From positions 248,001 to 312,000 of the forward strand of contig JAVFKD010000016.1 of assembly GCA_036429605.1 (NCBI GenBank): a stretch of 64,000 bases of DNA, given 5' to 3'. Shown piece after piece: positions 46,847 to 58,533 of this stretch. This DNA comes from Cladobotryum mycophilum. Its lineage: Eukaryota; Ascomycota; Sordariomycetes; Hypocreales; Hypocreaceae. The notes beneath the pieces are model-generated. The model saw only the letters and a program-made list of their open reading frames with translations. It searched no databases and was not told where the DNA came from. Both the position numbers and the translations under genes were made by a program. How positions within the stretch are numbered: the stretch's first letter is position 1; each line of letters begins with the position of its first letter.

Positions 46847-47914
46847 ATGGCGGACACAATGAAAGCAGTCGGTATGCAACAAGTGGCGATACCCTCATAG
46901 CAAAGTTCCACCCCCTCATTAACAATCCCAGACATCAAGGGCGGCAAGGGAGACCGCAGCGCCCTCTTCTTCAACAGTGAGTACCCAAAGCCCACAGCCG
47001 CCGAGGGCCAGGCCATCGTCAAGATCAAGGCCTTTGGCATCAACCGCATGGACATAATCCAGCGCGAGGGCAGGTACCCGCTGCCCCCGCAGGCGCCCCA
47101 GACCCTCGGCGTCGAGTTCAGCGGCGCCATCGAGTCCTTTGGGCCTGGCGACCACGGCGCCTTCAAGGTCGGCGACGAGGTGTTTGGCCTGGCCTACGGC
47201 GGCGCCTACGCCGAGTACATCGCCGTGAGCTCCAAGATGCTGCTGCACAAGCCGGACTTCTTGACCCACGAGCAGTGCGCCGCGATCCCCGAGAACTGGA
47301 TCACGGCGACCCAGGCGCTGCACCTGGTGCTGGGGTTCGTCAAGGGGAAATCCATCCTTTGGCACGCGGGCGCCTCGGGCGTTTCGAGTGCGGGCATCCA
47401 GCTCTCACTGGCCGCGGGTGCTTCGGAGGTGTATGCCACAGCAGGTAGTCAGGAGAAGCTCGACTTCATCACCTCGCAGCTTGGAGCTACTGCCGCGTTC
47501 AACTACAAGACCCAAGATTGGGCCAACGAGATCAAGGAGAAGACGGGCGGAAAGGGAGTGGACTTTATTGTTGACTACATTGGGGCCGACTACTTCCAGA
47601 AGAACCTCGACGTCGCCGGTCGTGATGGCAGGATAGTCCTCCTCGGCACAATGGGCGGCATCAACGTCCCCAACGCCAACATCGGCCCAATCCTGTTCAA
47701 GCGCTTGCGCGTCGAAGGCAGTACTCTGCGAAGCCGCGACGAGGATTACCAAGGCAAGCTGCGCGACAAGCTGGAAGAGTATCTCCCCGAATTCAAGTCC
47801 AACAAGCTCAAGATCTACATTGACACTGTGCTGCCGTGGGAGCAGATTCAGGAGGCTCACAAGCACATGGAAGATGCCAAGAATTCGGGCAAAATTGTTT
47901 GCACAATTTCTTAG
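46847..47914 (+). CDS. zinc-independent NADPH:quinone oxidoreductase (MDR family, PIG3-like), 335 aa
   Basis: Two exons: 46847-46871 (25 nt) and 46932-47914, with a 60-nt intron. The MDR fold shows an N-terminal GroES-like domain (KAFGINRMDIIQREGRYP, LGVEFSGAIESFG, VGDEVFGLAYGGAYAEY) and a Rossmann domain (ILWHAGASGVSSAGIQL, GVDFIVDYIGADYFQKN, DGRIVLLGTMGG). It has no zinc-binding Cys set, which fits the quinone oxidoreductase subfamily; PIG3/TP53I3-type enzymes end with a similar LRSR...WEQIQEAHKHME segment. The usual third glycine of the AxxGVG loop is Ser here. It is cytosolic and reduces quinones one electron at a time, using NADPH, by family knowledge. Its stop lies 62 bases from that of the convergent dienelactone hydrolase gene. 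Confidence 0.9.
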
Positions 47915-47976
47915 GACAACGTTTTCTTTTTATGTATTCCTAGGAATGAAAATGAATTACACGACTTGGTTGCATT

Positions 47977-49096
47977 TTAGTGTTCTTTTAACCAGTGGAC
48001 CATTTGCTCGTATGCTGTTGTTTGTGCATCCTGGATGGATGCGTCTTGATACTGACCTACGACTGCGAAACCTTTTCCATAATGTTAGTAAAAAAAAACA
48101 TAGGACTCTTTCCCAGGACTACTAGGTACTCACCATGTGGCACGCCAGGATATACTGTGACCTCGTGTTCCAGGTTTGCGTTTGACAATTCCTCCTCTCC
48201 TGCGATTCGCACTTCATCCGGAAACAAGTTGTCGTTCTCCACGCAGACCAAACTCAGCGGCACTTGAAGGTCCTTGAAGTCATCAGGTGTCACGGACGCG
48301 GCGTGAGCTAAAGCACCAGCCTTGATGAAGGGACCATGCTTCACCGGACCACTTTCCTCATCGTTACCGGTATTTTGAGTCGCTTTAGATAGAAGTAGGA
48401 TATATCGACCCCCAACGCAATAGCCTACGGCATATATGCCGTCTCCGTGCTTGATAGCCTCACCGTAATGCTCGTGCGCACCTTCAATGACCTTGTGCAG
48501 AATAGGCAATACCTTGTCTTCCGTTATCCTCGCAAGCCACATGTCTACCATGAAGGACTTTGCGACTCCGATGGCGCCAATTTTGAAGCGGTCGAGGAAC
48601 GAGGTCGAGGTATCCGGTATGGTTGTGCTGTTGGCGTTGGGAGCAACGTCCCCGCCGAACATGTCGGGCATGAGGACGAGGTAGCCCTCGGTGGCATACT
48701 TGTCGGCCTGGATCTGGTTGTTTATAGACTTGATGCCAGTTCCGCCGGTGAGGAGGAGAAGAAGACGGCATGGCGCGTGGGGATAGTCGGCTGGCTTAGA
48801 GATATACACCTAGGTAGTTATTGCATGTTAGATGGGATGGGGGCAGATTCTGATAGAGCTACCCCGGAGCTTACGTCAATGTCATTGAGCTTGATGATTT
48901 CGCCCGTCGAGCCCTGACCGAGAGCTAAATAGATGTTCAGTTATTACTGTAATTGAATGGGAGAAGGGGGGTTGCTCCACGCACGGGTAGGTCTGTCGGT
49001 CACACAATGCTCGCCTACCGCATGGCTGCTCTTGGGCAATTCATCATCAAGAGCATCGCTCTCTGGAGCTTTTGTGGCAATCTCCGGGTCGCTCAT
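47977..49096 (-). CDS. dienelactone hydrolase family protein, 310 aa
   Basis: Four exons: 48985-49096, 48875-48924, 48134-48809 and 47977-48071 (introns 60, 65 and 62 nt). The alpha/beta-hydrolase triad is visible: Cys in YAVGYCVGGRY, Asp in CVENDNLFPDE and His in GVPHGFAVVG. The His-Gly codon is completed only by joining exon 4, so the last exon is essential. The N-terminus MSDPEIATKAPESDALDDEL and KSSHAVGEHCVTDRP are family features of fungal DLH proteins. An in-frame Met 19 codons upstream (49153) is possible, but the family start favours 49096. Such enzymes hydrolyse dienelactones or related esters in aromatic degradation; the substrate here is unknown. It is divergent from RPA1. Confidence 0.9.
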
Positions 49097-49988
49097 CGCG
49101 AGGCTATGAAGGTGTCTAAAATCAGAACCAAGTGGCTCAGAGGAAATTATCAAGACGTATAGGGAATAAAGAGAAAAGGAAGATTTTCGTATTGTTTTGC
49201 TAGAGGAGGATGTTGAGATTGAGTTACCGGTACAGAACAGAAAAATTGTCGTTTGAGGTACTTTGACACAAGCTGCAGCTGCTCACAGCGTCATACGAGA
49301 GATGCCAGACGGGTACCTAGTTAGTAGGTCCATGGAAGAGCGAGCTACCAAACCAGGACAAGAATAAAATCAAATTATATTGAAATTAATCTATACAATT
49401 AACATGGATTAATTAATGAAAAAGAACCTTTAGCTTTCATATGATTTTAACTGCTTGTTCTGTCCAAGGCTTTGATATGAACAAGCTCCTATCCCAGTGA
49501 ATAGCTGTGCTTGTGTTGAAGTCGCTACCCCACTACGTGAGAAAAAATACTCCCGATCAGAGTATGGCAAGGTACCTAATTAATAACGCCTGAGAAATGG
49601 ACAGAAGTAACAGATAACTCAACAAATGAATAAATAGAAGAGGAATTATTAGAGATAAGAGAAATAAAAAAATAAATACATAAAATGAAATAGAAAAAAA
49701 TAAAATAAAAGAAACAGACAAAAACGTCAAAAACCAAGAGCTATAATAGCTACGAATCTGTCTACCATGTTCAGTGCCCACTTGCTGCCTACAACAGCTT
49801 TGCTCACCCCGCCATCACGTGAACACCTTCCACTCAACGCGTTGATGAATCGCGTCGCGGCAACGCAACCTGGTGCATCCATCGGTGTTCAAGGTACTCC
49901 GTACATTGTTCAAAGCTGTACCAACCAACCCTTGCCATCGACCTCGAAACATTACAGATTCACTCAATCGGTCGATATTGCAGCTAAA
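49097..49988. other. intergenic region, divergent promoter with repeat copy B
   Basis: It lies between the dienelactone hydrolase and RPA1 starts. AT-rich at 49360-49450 and A-rich at 49620-49730. It contains repeat copy B and one ACTCCGTA octamer (49896-49903). Confidence 0.55.
49531..49774 (+). repeat. dispersed repeat, copy B
   Basis: The same orientation as copy A at 40940-41137 and about 8.6 kb away. The middle is expanded by A-rich sequence. Many mismatches to copy A are C/T or A/G. Confidence 0.6.
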
Positions 49989-51949
49989 ATGGATGCTACA
50001 TCTCAATTATCCCAAGGATGCCTTGAGTACGTCCCTCTCCTGACCTTGTCGTGCCATCAACTAATTTGTTCAGCGTCATCTTTAACGATGCTGACAAGGC
50101 GGCCAAGCTCTTCCCCGTCCCGGTGATGCAATGCCTCCAAATCAAGCAGATGGCCCCTTCGGCCCAAGGAGGCGACAGATACCGACTCGTCATGAGTGAT
50201 GGCCGGCACTACGTCCAGACTATGCTTGCCACCCAAGCAAACCACGTTGTTCACGATGGCAAGCTGGTTCGAGGTTGCTTTGCCCGAATTAAGCAATATA
50301 CCCCTAATAACCTCAAGGGAAAGAAGTGAGTTGCGTGGAACCATGCTGGACGAACAAGTGACTAACGAATTGTTAGTATCTTGGTTATCCTTGATCTCGA
50401 AGTCATCGAATCCCTAGGCGTGCAAGAAAAGATTGGTGACCCCATCGCTGTCGACGCCAAGGCATCTGGCGAAACGACCATTGCAGGCAACGACTTTTAC
50501 GGAGCCAAGAAAGAGGAAGAGACCAAGCCACAGCCACAGGCGATTGCAGCCCGACCTGCCGCCACGCATGCTGGTGCGAATATATATCCCATCGAGGGCC
50601 TGTCTCCCTTTGCACACAAGTGGACGATCAAAGCGCGCGTCACGTTCAAGTCGGATATCAAGACATGGCACAAGCCGAGCGGCGAGGGAAAGCTCTTCAG
50701 TGTTAACCTTTTGGACGAAAGTGGCGAGATCAAGGCCACCGGTTTCAATGATCAGTGCGATTCTTTCTACGATCTTTTGCAGGAGGGCTCTGTTTACTAC
50801 ATTTCCACCCCCTGCAAAGTCAACATGGCAAAGAAGCAGTTTAGCAACTTACCCAATGACTACGAGCTCACCTTTGAGCGTGAGACCGTTATCGAAAAGG
50901 CCGAAGATCAGACTAATGTGCCGCAAGTGAGGTTCAATTTTTGCACAATTCAAGAACTCCAGAGCGTGGAAAAGGACAGCACGGTCGACATCATCGGTGT
51001 GTTGAAGCAGGTTGACGAGGTCACTGAGATTGTCTCCAAGAAGGATGGGCGGCCGTTCCAAAAACGAGAATTGACATTGGTTGACGACACGGGATACTCT
51101 GTGCGTGTCACGATATGGGGCAAGACGGCTAGTGCTTTTGATGCGAACGCTGAATCGGTCGTCGCCTTCAAAGGAACCAAAGTTTCAGACTTTGGCGGCA
51201 AGAGTCTGAGTCTTTTGTCGTCTGGAACCATGTCGGTAGACCCTGACATTCCCGATGCCTATCGTCTGAAGGGCTGGTACGACTCGGCAGGCCGGATGGA
51301 CACGTTCAATACGCACCAGGGCCTGGCTACCATGGGTGGTGCTACTGGGCGAAAGGACGAGGCCAAGACTATTTCCCAAGTCAAGGACGAGAACCTCGGC
51401 ATGGATGAGCAAGCGTATTATTCCATCAAGGCCACCATCGTTTTCGTGAAGCAGGACAACTTTTGTTACCCTGCCTGTGCCTCCCAGGGATGCAACAAGA
51501 AGGTTACACCGCTCGGAGACGGCACGTGGCAATGCGAAAAATGCAATGTATCTCACGAGAAGCCTGATTATCGTTACATCTTGCAGCTCAATGTTGCCGA
51601 CCACACTAGCCACCAGTGGCTGAGCTGCTTTGACGATACTGGCCGGATAGTGGTCGGCATGAGTGCCAATGAGCTTATGGAGCTCAAGGAGACTGACGAT
51701 CTCAAGTTTATGGCGGCGTTCGAAGCAGTGAATTGCAAGAAGTTGAGCTTTAGATGCAGAGCCAAGATGGACACCTTTGGTGATGCTCAGAGGTGAGTTT
51801 TTTCCCCTTCTTCTTTGCGAATTATGTTCAGCAGAGTACTAACCACGATGATTAGGGTGCGATATCAAGTAATGAGCGCTACGTTATTGGACTTTAAGGC
51901 GGAAGCCAACAAGTTGGCAGAGATGATCAAGCAATACGACCTCAACTAA
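49989..51949 (+). CDS. RFA1: replication protein A large subunit (RPA1/RPA70), 599 aa
   Basis: Four exons: 49989-50026, 50074-50325, 50377-51792 and 51856-51949 (introns 47, 51 and 63 nt). The domain order matches RPA70: an N-terminal OB fold (DVIFNDADKAAKLFPVPVM, RYRLVMSDGRHYVQTMLATQ, residues about 1-110), DNA-binding domain A (IEGLSPFAHKWTIKARVTFKS, LFSVNLLDESGEIKATGFND), domain B (FCTIQELQSVEKDSTVDIIG, RELTLVDDTGYSVRVTIWG) and domain C with its zinc ribbon (CYPACASQGCNKKV, then WQCEKCN). The C-terminal helix VRYQVMSATLLDFKAEANKL, used for trimerisation, comes from exon 4. RPA coats single-stranded DNA in replication, repair and checkpoint signalling. The start is set by the short first exon, which joins in frame to the conserved OB fold. 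Confidence 0.96.
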
Positions 51950-54123
51950 ATGCTAGAGACTGGCTGGCGTTGGCTAGATGGAATAAAATAGTGGTGGACG
52001 AGACAAGGCAGTCTACTGGTTCTGCCTGTATATGGCATATATACTTTAATGCGAGGATGACACAAAATGACGATGTTTCAAGTAATGTTGACGAACTATG
52101 GCTTCGCTTGACAGCTGTGTGGGCTTAACTGTTGGTGTTGAATCATTTGTTGTTCATTGTGCTGAACCGATGTTATCAGTTTCTATAGGGGAATGTCGAG
52201 TTGAAGTTTATGGGATGTTGATGATGGATGAGGCATCAAAGCAGCTCACCTTTTTGATGGAATAGTCGAAATGATTCCCTTTGATGCAACACCTATGACC
52301 CTGGAATCTGTTTGGCATACTCGGTACAGCTGCTCACATAAGAACTACAATGAATGCCTACTATATCGGAGTTTTTCCAGGGATGCATGGCATACGCAAC
52401 ATGCACGTAATCGGCGTTAGCTCGGACAATGCTTCCAAACGAAAGTTGAACTTGTTCTTCTTTGTTCTGCCTGCTAAGCTTGTAAGCCTACTTTGCCTAC
52501 CTGCGCTGCCTACCTACTTTCTTCGAGGGGACTAAAAATAAGGTGGCGTTGAAGGCAATGGCTGGACAATGATGAGGGGGATGGATGGTTTCCCAGCCAC
52601 CATTATTATCCCTTTCTCCAAAAACTTGCCCCCTCATTTTTTTCTTTTTATGTACAGTGGAGATATGACATCCCCTTTCAATATGGGATGAAACGTTGAT
52701 GTTTCTTTTTTATCTTGGGTTCGGGGACATGCACTATTTGTGATGTGGGTTGATTGGTTGATTGGTTGGGGGATGACATGCCGAGTCTTGTGGCCTTTTT
52801 GATATGCCGAGTCGTCTGCATGACTTAAAGAGGGGCAGGGACATGCTCTGTCGTCTATTACTCTGCATGATAACGTTGTCCGACCCAGTGTTATTAAGTT
52901 GTTGATAATACATACAGAAAGAAGAAGAGAAGAGGATGCATTCACAGTTTAACAATAGACAACTATTGGCAAGGTTACTAGGCTCGAGCCGCAGCGGCGG
53001 ACGGAGATGGGGGGAGTAGGGAGAAGGGGTTCACTGACTAATTACTCCTACTTAACTTGAGAGGGGGAGGGGGGAAAGAAGTAAGAATAGTTGGGCAACG
53101 GAACAAGGGGAGGGGGCGGAGAAGAGGGAGGGAGATGGGGGTTGATTAACATTTATTAGTTGCATGAGAGGAGAGGAGCGAGAATGGCTAGGTCTTGGGC
53201 TAAATAAGCATGCCTTGGTACAGGAGGGAAGGCAAGTCACGTTTTGAAGGGGGAGAGGAGGGGTTGGTTGGAGATGGGGGGCTTGGGACTTGAGAGAGAG
53301 AGAGATGGGAGTTTCTTTGCTTTGCCGTAGATGGCGCATCGTGGCGTGATGATTGCCGTAGGTTCAAGGCAGGGCGAGTTGGGTTTGTTGGCAGAGGGGG
53401 AGGAATAAGGCAAATGGATGAAATGATGAACACGTAGGGAGTGCTCTAGGTAGTAGTGCCAAAGGTATGAAGGCAATACTATATGAATGGACATGTATGA
53501 GTAGTGTATGAGTGCCCAGTCGGGGAAATACGGAACCAGGAGAGCAAAACAAAGACTGACTACAAGAACTTTCAAGTCTGGTGACAAATGCATGGGTTGT
53601 TCAACAACAAAAAAGAACTACTAGTCTCATGTCTGTCTGTTTTGTTCCTTTAAACTCCCCCCCGTGCCCCCCACGACGACGATGAGAGAAAATGAAGAGG
53701 ATCCATCCATCCAACGAGAATAACGGCTCCCCCCAAGAGGAGAACGAAAAGAGTCCTGGGGCTGGCAAGTTCAGCGCTTCCCAATGCTAGTGCCAGCCCA
53801 TATCATGCACTGAGATGTAACCCTGGACGTCTAGGGATTAGGCGCTGTGTGCGCTGTGGGCACTGGCAACGCTGAACAGCCTGCTGGATGATGCAGACGC
53901 TACTGCGCAGATGTTGTAGCGGTTGATCCCACTAGGCAATTACAAACTTGGGTTGTTTTGTCTAGGTAGGCAGGTAAGCGGGTATGAAACAACCTGGAAA
54001 GCAACGATGCATACATACCTACATTGGAATGGATGGATGTTTCCGTGAATGGAGTACTCCGTACGTACAAGTGTTTCTGCAGCCTTTTACTTTGTTCAAA
54101 GCAATAAATCCCTCGATATTTTC

Positions 54124-54153
54124 TTATTATTGTTATTATTATTATTATTATTA
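54124..54153. repeat. ATT trinucleotide microsatellite
   Basis: About nine ATT units with one interruption, immediately before an ACTCCGTA octamer. Confidence 0.9.
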
Positions 54154-54625
54154 GTACTCCGTAGTAGCATCAAGGATCAAAAGGTCGGTCGGGTCCTTCC
54201 TTTCTTCTTTCTTCTCCTCTTTCCTTTTGTTCTCCTTCTGCTGACGGATGAATCCATGAATTGGGTTTCGCTTGCAACTCTTGCCTCTTTCCCCCAATCA
54301 CGACCCCCGCATCTCATCCATCCTACTTCTCCCTTCTTACTTGTCCATCCCATCAACCCATACATAATACTCCGTATTACATACAACTCCCCATTTGCCT
54401 CAACTGATCCATATTTATCCCCCTCCCCCAGCCTTTCAAGTCTCCAGTTGTTTTCCAGTCTCTCTGGAAACCAATCCCTTGGGAACGAATCGAATCGCAA
54501 TGTCGGCTTGGTTTCCGGTTGTCATCACTCCCCCTGCATTGTAAACCTTGCGCCTTGCCTTGCGATCATCCCTTGCGATCATCATCCCTTGTTGATCTGA
54601 CTGACTGGATTATACGGACCCATAC

Positions 54626-54668
54626 TTGTACATACATACATACAGACATACATACATACGTACATACA
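54626..54668. repeat. CATA-type tetranucleotide repeat
   Basis: Imperfect CATA/TACA units, bordered on the left by TACTTGTA (54623-54630) and on the right by TACAAGTA (54665-54672), so the ends form an inverted repeat. Confidence 0.85.
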
Positions 54669-55106
54669 AGTAACATCCATACGACACCATTATTACCTCC
54701 TACTACTCAGCAAACCTCCGAGTCAACCCTGGTCTTTGCTCTCTCCCTCGGCGCCTTAATACTATCTAGACTGCTCTCTCACTCCTACTCTCACCAAACA
54801 ACCCGAAACTAATCCGTCACCATCAACGTCTCACCAAGTCTCACCCGCCTCCGCACGGCTTCCCGTTTTCTCTCGCCAGCTGGACAGAAAAGACGTCCCT
54901 CGCCGTTGAAGCAAACCAATCCAGGGCCAACCCAATCATTCGACTCGCTTTGCATGTCTCACATAGCCACAGAGTCATCCTGTCGCTCAGCTTCAGCCTC
55001 AAAGCCGAAAGCGATTTTTCTGGCCCTCCCTTACCTTTGTGCCGTCCGCCTCGACTATCCATTCACGACTGCCACTGCGCATTCTTTGTCTCTCCTCTCC
55101 AATTGA

Positions 55107-55193
55107 ATGGAGCCCATCAACCTCAAAAACGACAGCTATTACTCGTCCATCATGCAAAGGGTTCCCTGCTCCAACCACGTTGCCGCCACGTAG
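55107..55193 (+). CDS. candidate upstream ORF, 28 codons
   Basis: ATG at 55107 opens a 28-codon frame (MEPINLKNDSYYSSIMQRV...) ending at TAG 55191-55193. It is in the same frame as the main start at 55293 and 99 bases before it. It could be a translation-regulating uORF in the leader of the large gene. An alternative, that this is the true N-terminus with an intron removing the stop, lacks a credible GT-AG pair. Confidence 0.35.
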   Translation: MEPINLKNDSYYSSIMQRVPCSNHVAAT

Positions 55194-55292
55194 CCCCTCG
55201 CATACTTCGAGAGTGTGCTTGCAACTGCGACTGCGACTGCGACCGCACCTGCTGCTATCGCTACCGACTTTCTGGCGCTCGGGCTCAACAAC

Positions 55293-58200
55293 ATGACGGC
55301 CCCTCCAGCAGGCCCTCCTCCTCCCACCACCACTACCACCACCACTACTACTACTACTCGCGGCAGCCCCGTGGTAGATGCTGCGGGGCATCGCCAGTTC
55401 AAGAAACATAAACTCTTGCCTCATCCGCCGCCGCCGCAGCAGAATGACCGCGGTCGGGACAATCAACGGCGCACGCCGAGAACTTCCCAGCTATCTATCA
55501 ACACCACCTCCACCGCCTACGAACCTCCCGCAAACCATGAACAACACCAACCACCAAGCCCGCAAACATTAAAGCATCAGTTAAAGAGGATAGGAACCGG
55601 CCCCGATCTGCCTCCGACCCCCCAACCCACTCGCGCGCATCTTCCAGCACTCACTCCGTCAGTCCATTAACCCCAACCAACACTGAAAACAGTGTGCAAC
55701 TCCCCCTCCCACGGTAAAGCGACCGCCCGCGACACCCCCCGACCAACGAAGCCCTCCCACGCCAGATGTAACCCCGCCGCAGCCTGCGAACCTGGCAAAG
55801 GCCCTGCGACCGAATATGAGGGACCGGGGACCCTCATCCTTGAGCAACATGGCTCCAGACTCGCGCACCGAATCCTTCAAAACTGCCCGAGAAGAGGTGA
55901 CATCATCATCATCCGAAGATGAAAGCGGAAGGTCTGCCGTGCGCCCAACCGTGGCCTCCACCGCCTCTCAAGCCACTGTTCGAGCCCCCGGTGCTGTTGA
56001 TCGCGGTCTTGTTCAGTCTCCAGCGTTGGGCGTAAGCTTGCGAAAGATGACGGGATCGCCGGAACCGAGGCGCACACCTAGTTCCAAGGGAGAATTTAAG
56101 AAATTCGACGGGAACTGGAGCCCTGGAAGCAGGAATGCGCGCGAAGAGGATGAACGCCTACAAAGAACGATGAATAGCATGAAACGGAAACCTCTGCCCA
56201 AACAACCGCAGGCCAACGGAAATCGCAATCAGGTTATCGAGGATGTGGTGGTGGTTCAGCCAACGAATGCAGCCAAGGCTGTCCGTCAAATGCCTCTCAA
56301 AAAGGCGACCGAAGTTTCCGTCTCGCCGAAGCGAGCACCTGTTCAAAAACCTGAACGGATGCTTTCTGTACCTTCAAAGCCGACGAGACCAAAGAGCCAG
56401 ACTATTGTGCAGCGGGCTCCTTCGGCACCCTCTAAACCAATGAGGTCGGACAGCCAGACGACTATGAATTCGCGGAAAGCCTCCAACGCCTCGATGAGCT
56501 CCGCGTCTAATGTGGTGGAGGCTTTTCTTGTCGATGGACCCCCACATAGGCAAAGAACTCTACGACATGTGCGGAAGCAAAGCGCATTGAGGGACCCCAT
56601 CTTGAATGGTCCCGACTCCGTCGTGGATCGAGTTGATCTGAACCAGTCACCAAAGCCACCTCGAATTATTCGGAGCACAGTCTTCTCCGACGCTAATAGT
56701 CGACACGAGAGTGTTGTTTCGGCTCTATCAAACACCACATCTAGATCCATTTCGAGCAACCGTGCCAGGCGAGAGATCTGGAAAAGCGGTGCTATTCCTG
56801 TTGTTATTGTTCCAGACCGGAAATCTTCGCGGGGGCCCAAGTCTAGGGAGCCCTCGCTTCGATCGACATCCAGTAAGCACTCCAAGCGAACCGGCAGCTC
56901 GGTCTCTACCCCCATCGGAACACCTGCCAGGAATTCCGGTCCCGTATTTGAGCGGCCGGCTCGTCGAAGCCGACGATATTCGGAGTCTGATCGTTCGGAC
57001 CAGAGGACAGTTGATTTTCCTCCCGTTATTCCGGCTCGTTCTTCCTCCCTTTCAGCCCCGACGAGTCGCAATGTTTCGAGGGCGGCCTCCACAAAATCGA
57101 AATCAAGTAGTGTCAAGAGCCGAGCGGATACTCAACCACGGCCACGATCCAAACCAGAGCCGAAGCTAGAGCCGGAATCCCAACCTATCCAGGGGGTCCA
57201 TATTATCAGTCCTAGCCCTCCATTGGGAGAGGCGCCTTTGTCTCCGGATACTCGAGAGCTGGAACCAGCCGATGCGCACGACTCACTGGGTTTTGATAGG
57301 TATGATGAACCTCTTTCTCCCAGGAAGTTTTCAAGCCGCAATACCCCATTCTCTGTCATTTCCATGGAAACATTCGCAACAGCAGCCGAATTGTCCGAGG
57401 CTTTAGCCATTCATATGTACCCTCATCAGAACTCGTCTGTGCTGGTGGTCAACAACTCTGGCCGGCCATCAGATGTGTCTGACAAGCAGCGAGAAGCGGA
57501 ACCGCCAAAGATAACGAGGACCAGCCCGACCGAAAACATACCGGTGACGCCACCGCAGACGAAGGTTACTCTACAGGATGTTGAGTCACCTCTCCGTAAT
57601 CCTCGCGCACCCCCTCAACCACCCAAGTATCCGCCTGCCATCAATCTTATTCCTGCTACACCATCAGGCAGTACCCCGGCGCATGAGAGAGCTGCTCGGC
57701 AAGGAAACTACTTTGAGTCGCTTAACGAGAGACCTCCACGACGAATTGACATGGTAAAGAGGGCGCTTAGCCGACGTCGCCACTCAGTTGACCTTGCACC
57801 AGCGGCCGGTAAGGCACCGGGATTCCTCACGCGAACATTTTCACTCTCACGCAATACACGCAAGGGCACTCATGGAGATGAAGAGAAGGATAATGCAGAC
57901 GTGGATCTCAAGGATGATGACAAACCCGCCGAAGGAAACAAACTGCACCCGCTTTGGCGACCTCAATGGTCCAGTGATGAGCAATCAGATCTTGAAGAGG
58001 TTGGCCGCCGGGGCGATGTTGATCGCGACGAAGACGAAGTCTATCGTTATCCTCCTGTGGATAATCGCCCGCGGGTACCGATGAGAAGCTTCAGCGCAAG
58101 AGTGAAGCGAACCTTTGCTATCCTGCCCACTGAAGAGTACGCCATCGACGATATGTATGGACCTCAGCGCCGAACTATTCGCCGGACTCCTAGTGGGAAC

Positions 58201-58533
58201 TTGCGGGTAATGCGACGCAGGAGCAGTGCTGAATCATTTGGGCGGTCTCGAAGCCCTCGAGGCAAACAAACACCGCCGATTAGTCGGCCCCGAAGGGGAA
58301 TCTGGCGTAGCCAGAGTCTTAATAGAGCAGACAGCTTGAAACGGCGTTTTTCGATTGGAAGCAAGCTGGAGGAGATTCAAAATATTCCACAAATGATTAG
58401 TGAGAGAAGGCGGGAGAAGAGATCCCAGCAACTTCGCCAGATGATTAGCGGACCGAAGGAAGTTCGTGATGGGGTGGGCGAAGTAATCAGACGCGGCAAC
58501 GCAGGAGTTCAAAGTACAGTTCGGCAGTTTTAA
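55293..58533 (+). CDS. large uncharacterised Ser/Pro/Arg-rich protein, about 1080 aa after two single-base corrections
   Basis: The protein is largely disordered: a Pro/Thr-rich start (TAPPAGPPPP, then a run of 11 Thr), then basic Ser-rich segments and, near the C-terminus, the most protein-like blocks: MVKRALSRRRHSVDLAP, GFLTRTFSLSRNTRKG, MRSFSARVKRTFAILP, RRGIWRSQSLNRADSLKRRF and IQNIPQMISERRREKRSQQL. Many RxxS sites suggest AGC-kinase or 14-3-3 regulation. I do not recognise the family. The reading frame shifts by -1 twice: between 55540 and 55670, and between 55687 and 55714 (C5 run 55702-55706). The frame upstream of each shift runs into a stop, while one extra base at each site gives a continuous 1081-codon frame. 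The Met at 55293 is the first ATG after the upstream TAG. Confidence 0.65.

Larger units (their letters stand above)
51950..55106. other. 3.2-kb gene-free region
   Basis: 3' flank of RPA1, then noncoding DNA and the CT-rich upstream region of the large unknown gene. It holds ATT and CATA microsatellites and three ACTCCGTA octamers (54056, 54156, 54369). Frames on both strands at 53050-53600 arise from G/A-rich composition and are not called. Confidence 0.5.

Noticed and set aside
46847..51949. metabolite gene cluster (quinone oxidoreductase, dienelactone hydrolase and neighbours)
   Set aside because: No backbone enzyme, transporter or cluster regulator; the next gene is RPA1, a housekeeping gene.
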